Positions 6,872 to 7,255 of a stretch of 7,255 nucleotides of DNA are shown in pieces (the stretch's first letter is position 1; every line of letters begins with the position of its first letter). A program made the position numbers and the translations under genes. This DNA is from CAYQAJ01 sp964415245 (GTDB taxonomy: Bacteria > Planctomycetota > Planctomycetia > Pirellulales > Pirellulaceae): NCBI GenBank assembly GCA_964415245.1, contig CAYQAJ010000259.1, forward strand, positions 1 through 7,255, in the 5' to 3' direction. The notes beneath the pieces are model-generated. The model did not search any database and was not told the origin of the DNA. It was given only the letters and a program-made list of their open reading frames with translations.

Positions 6872-6898
6872 CTTCGCATCACCCTCTTGCTTCGCATC
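6872..6898. repeat. Pair of CTTCGCATC direct repeats
   Basis: The 9-mer CTTCGCATC occurs at 6872-6880 and again at 6890-6898, an 18-bp period. It adjoins the 21-bp array. It may be a second protein-binding pair or chance; two copies are thin evidence. Confidence 0.4.
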
Positions 6899-7042
6899 GA
6901 TAACGCATGGCACCCTCCGACGATAAGCCTCTTGATGGAGCGTGGACGGCGGAACCGCTCCGCGACTCAAGATGCGGCGCCCCAATGCTCTTTGCGACGC
7001 ATGCCTTCGGGCCAAAAGTCGCCAATGCCCGCGGCGCTGCCC
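6899..7042. other. Intergenic stretch with no supported gene
   Basis: This is the central part of the gap (6780-7184) between the divergent toroid-protein gene and the tRNA. An open frame starts at the ATG at 6907 on the + strand, but it has no ribosome binding site, recognises no family and runs straight through the tRNA to the window edge. I see no terminator, RNA gene or mobile-element end here. Confidence 0.5.
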
Positions 7043-7070
7043 TCGACTCGGGGGCGTATACGGGTAGAAT
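7043..7070 (+). promoter_or_regulatory. Candidate promoter for the initiator tRNA
   Basis: TCGACT (7043-7048, 4 of 6 to TTGACA) is followed by a 16-nt spacer and TAGAAT (7065-7070, 5 of 6 to TATAAT). The predicted start near 7077 leaves a leader of about 108 nt before the tRNA, which would be removed by RNase P. A perfect TTGACA at 7076-7081 lies just downstream but has no -10 at a workable distance. Confidence 0.4.
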
Positions 7071-7085
7071 AGTGGTTGACATTTG

Positions 7086-7100
7086 GCGGCTGCGAGCCGC
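7086..7100 (+). other. Small hairpin in the tRNA leader
   Basis: The arms GCGGCT (7086-7091) and AGCCGC (7095-7100) pair perfectly around GCG. With the stronger palindrome 22 bp downstream it could shape the precursor of the tRNA; the function is unknown. Confidence 0.35.
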
Positions 7101-7121
7101 GTGTGCGGATCGTGCCGTTAT

Positions 7122-7139
7122 CCGTCGCACATGCGACGG
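7122..7139. promoter_or_regulatory. 8+8 bp palindrome upstream of the tRNA
   Basis: CCGTCGCA-CA-TGCGACGG is a perfect 8-bp inverted repeat with a 2-bp centre, 45 bp before the tRNA. As DNA it is the right size for a dimeric regulator; as RNA it folds into a 7-bp stem with a 4-nt loop. No repressor family can be named from it. Confidence 0.45.
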
Positions 7140-7184
7140 TTACGCGAACGTCCGACGTCGCGTGCCGAGTCAGCCAATTCATGA

Positions 7185-7255
<71 letters not shown>

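Noticed and set aside
5058..6926. 622-residue + strand frame opposite the toroid-protein gene
   Set aside because: It is a His/Arg-rich antisense shadow. The - strand frame has a membrane helix, QW-like motifs and a promoter with a ribosome binding site.
6416..7015. 199-residue - strand frame overlapping the N-terminus of the toroid protein, as a possible frameshifted extension
   Set aside because: Its downstream part is Arg-rich nonsense typical of an alternate frame, and the promoter at 6751-6779 argues against coding upstream.
7076..7081. Perfect TTGACA as a -35 for the tRNA
   Set aside because: No AT-rich hexamer occurs 15-19 bp downstream, so it does not form a complete promoter.

Overview
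The window looks like a piece of a GC-rich bacterial chromosome. It is most likely from a planctomycete, possibly Pirellulales. That placement is inference from the gene style: a large toroid-fold protein with a Pro/Ala-rich tail and one membrane helix, sparse Shine-Dalgarno sequences, and GGTCTC/GAGACC-type intergenic repeats. No ribosomal RNA or marker phylogeny is available here to confirm it.

Layout on the + strand: the last 40 codons of a short-chain dehydrogenase/reductase (1-123); a 106-bp gap with a four-unit heptamer repeat and an extended -10 element; a complete single-chain pyruvate carboxylase (230-3673); a 245-bp spacer of hairpins and direct repeats (3674-3918); and a biotin protein ligase without a DNA-binding domain (3919-4770). 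On the - strand, convergent with the ligase, is a membrane-anchored protein with a prenyltransferase/squalene-cyclase-like alpha/alpha toroid domain (4845-6719). Its best-supported start is a GTG at 6719, because a good sigma70-type promoter occupies 6751-6779. Upstream of that promoter lies a 21-bp direct-repeat array, then about 300 bp with no gene I can support, and finally an initiator tRNA-fMet (7185 to the window edge) missing only its last acceptor bases.

Functionally, the clearest story is pyruvate carboxylase next to the enzyme that attaches its biotin. Pyruvate carboxylase makes oxaloacetate from pyruvate and bicarbonate and works only when its C-terminal lysine (K1113) is biotinylated; the downstream ligase does this. 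The toroid-domain protein and the tRNA are separate transcription units.

I found no clear new defence, mobile or biosynthetic system. The points most worth a second look are the inverted repeat array between the carboxylase and ligase genes, the phased 21-bp repeats beside the toroid-gene promoter, the possibly leaderless carboxylase mRNA, and an initiator tRNA in which one of the three conserved G-C pairs of the anticodon stem is A-U.
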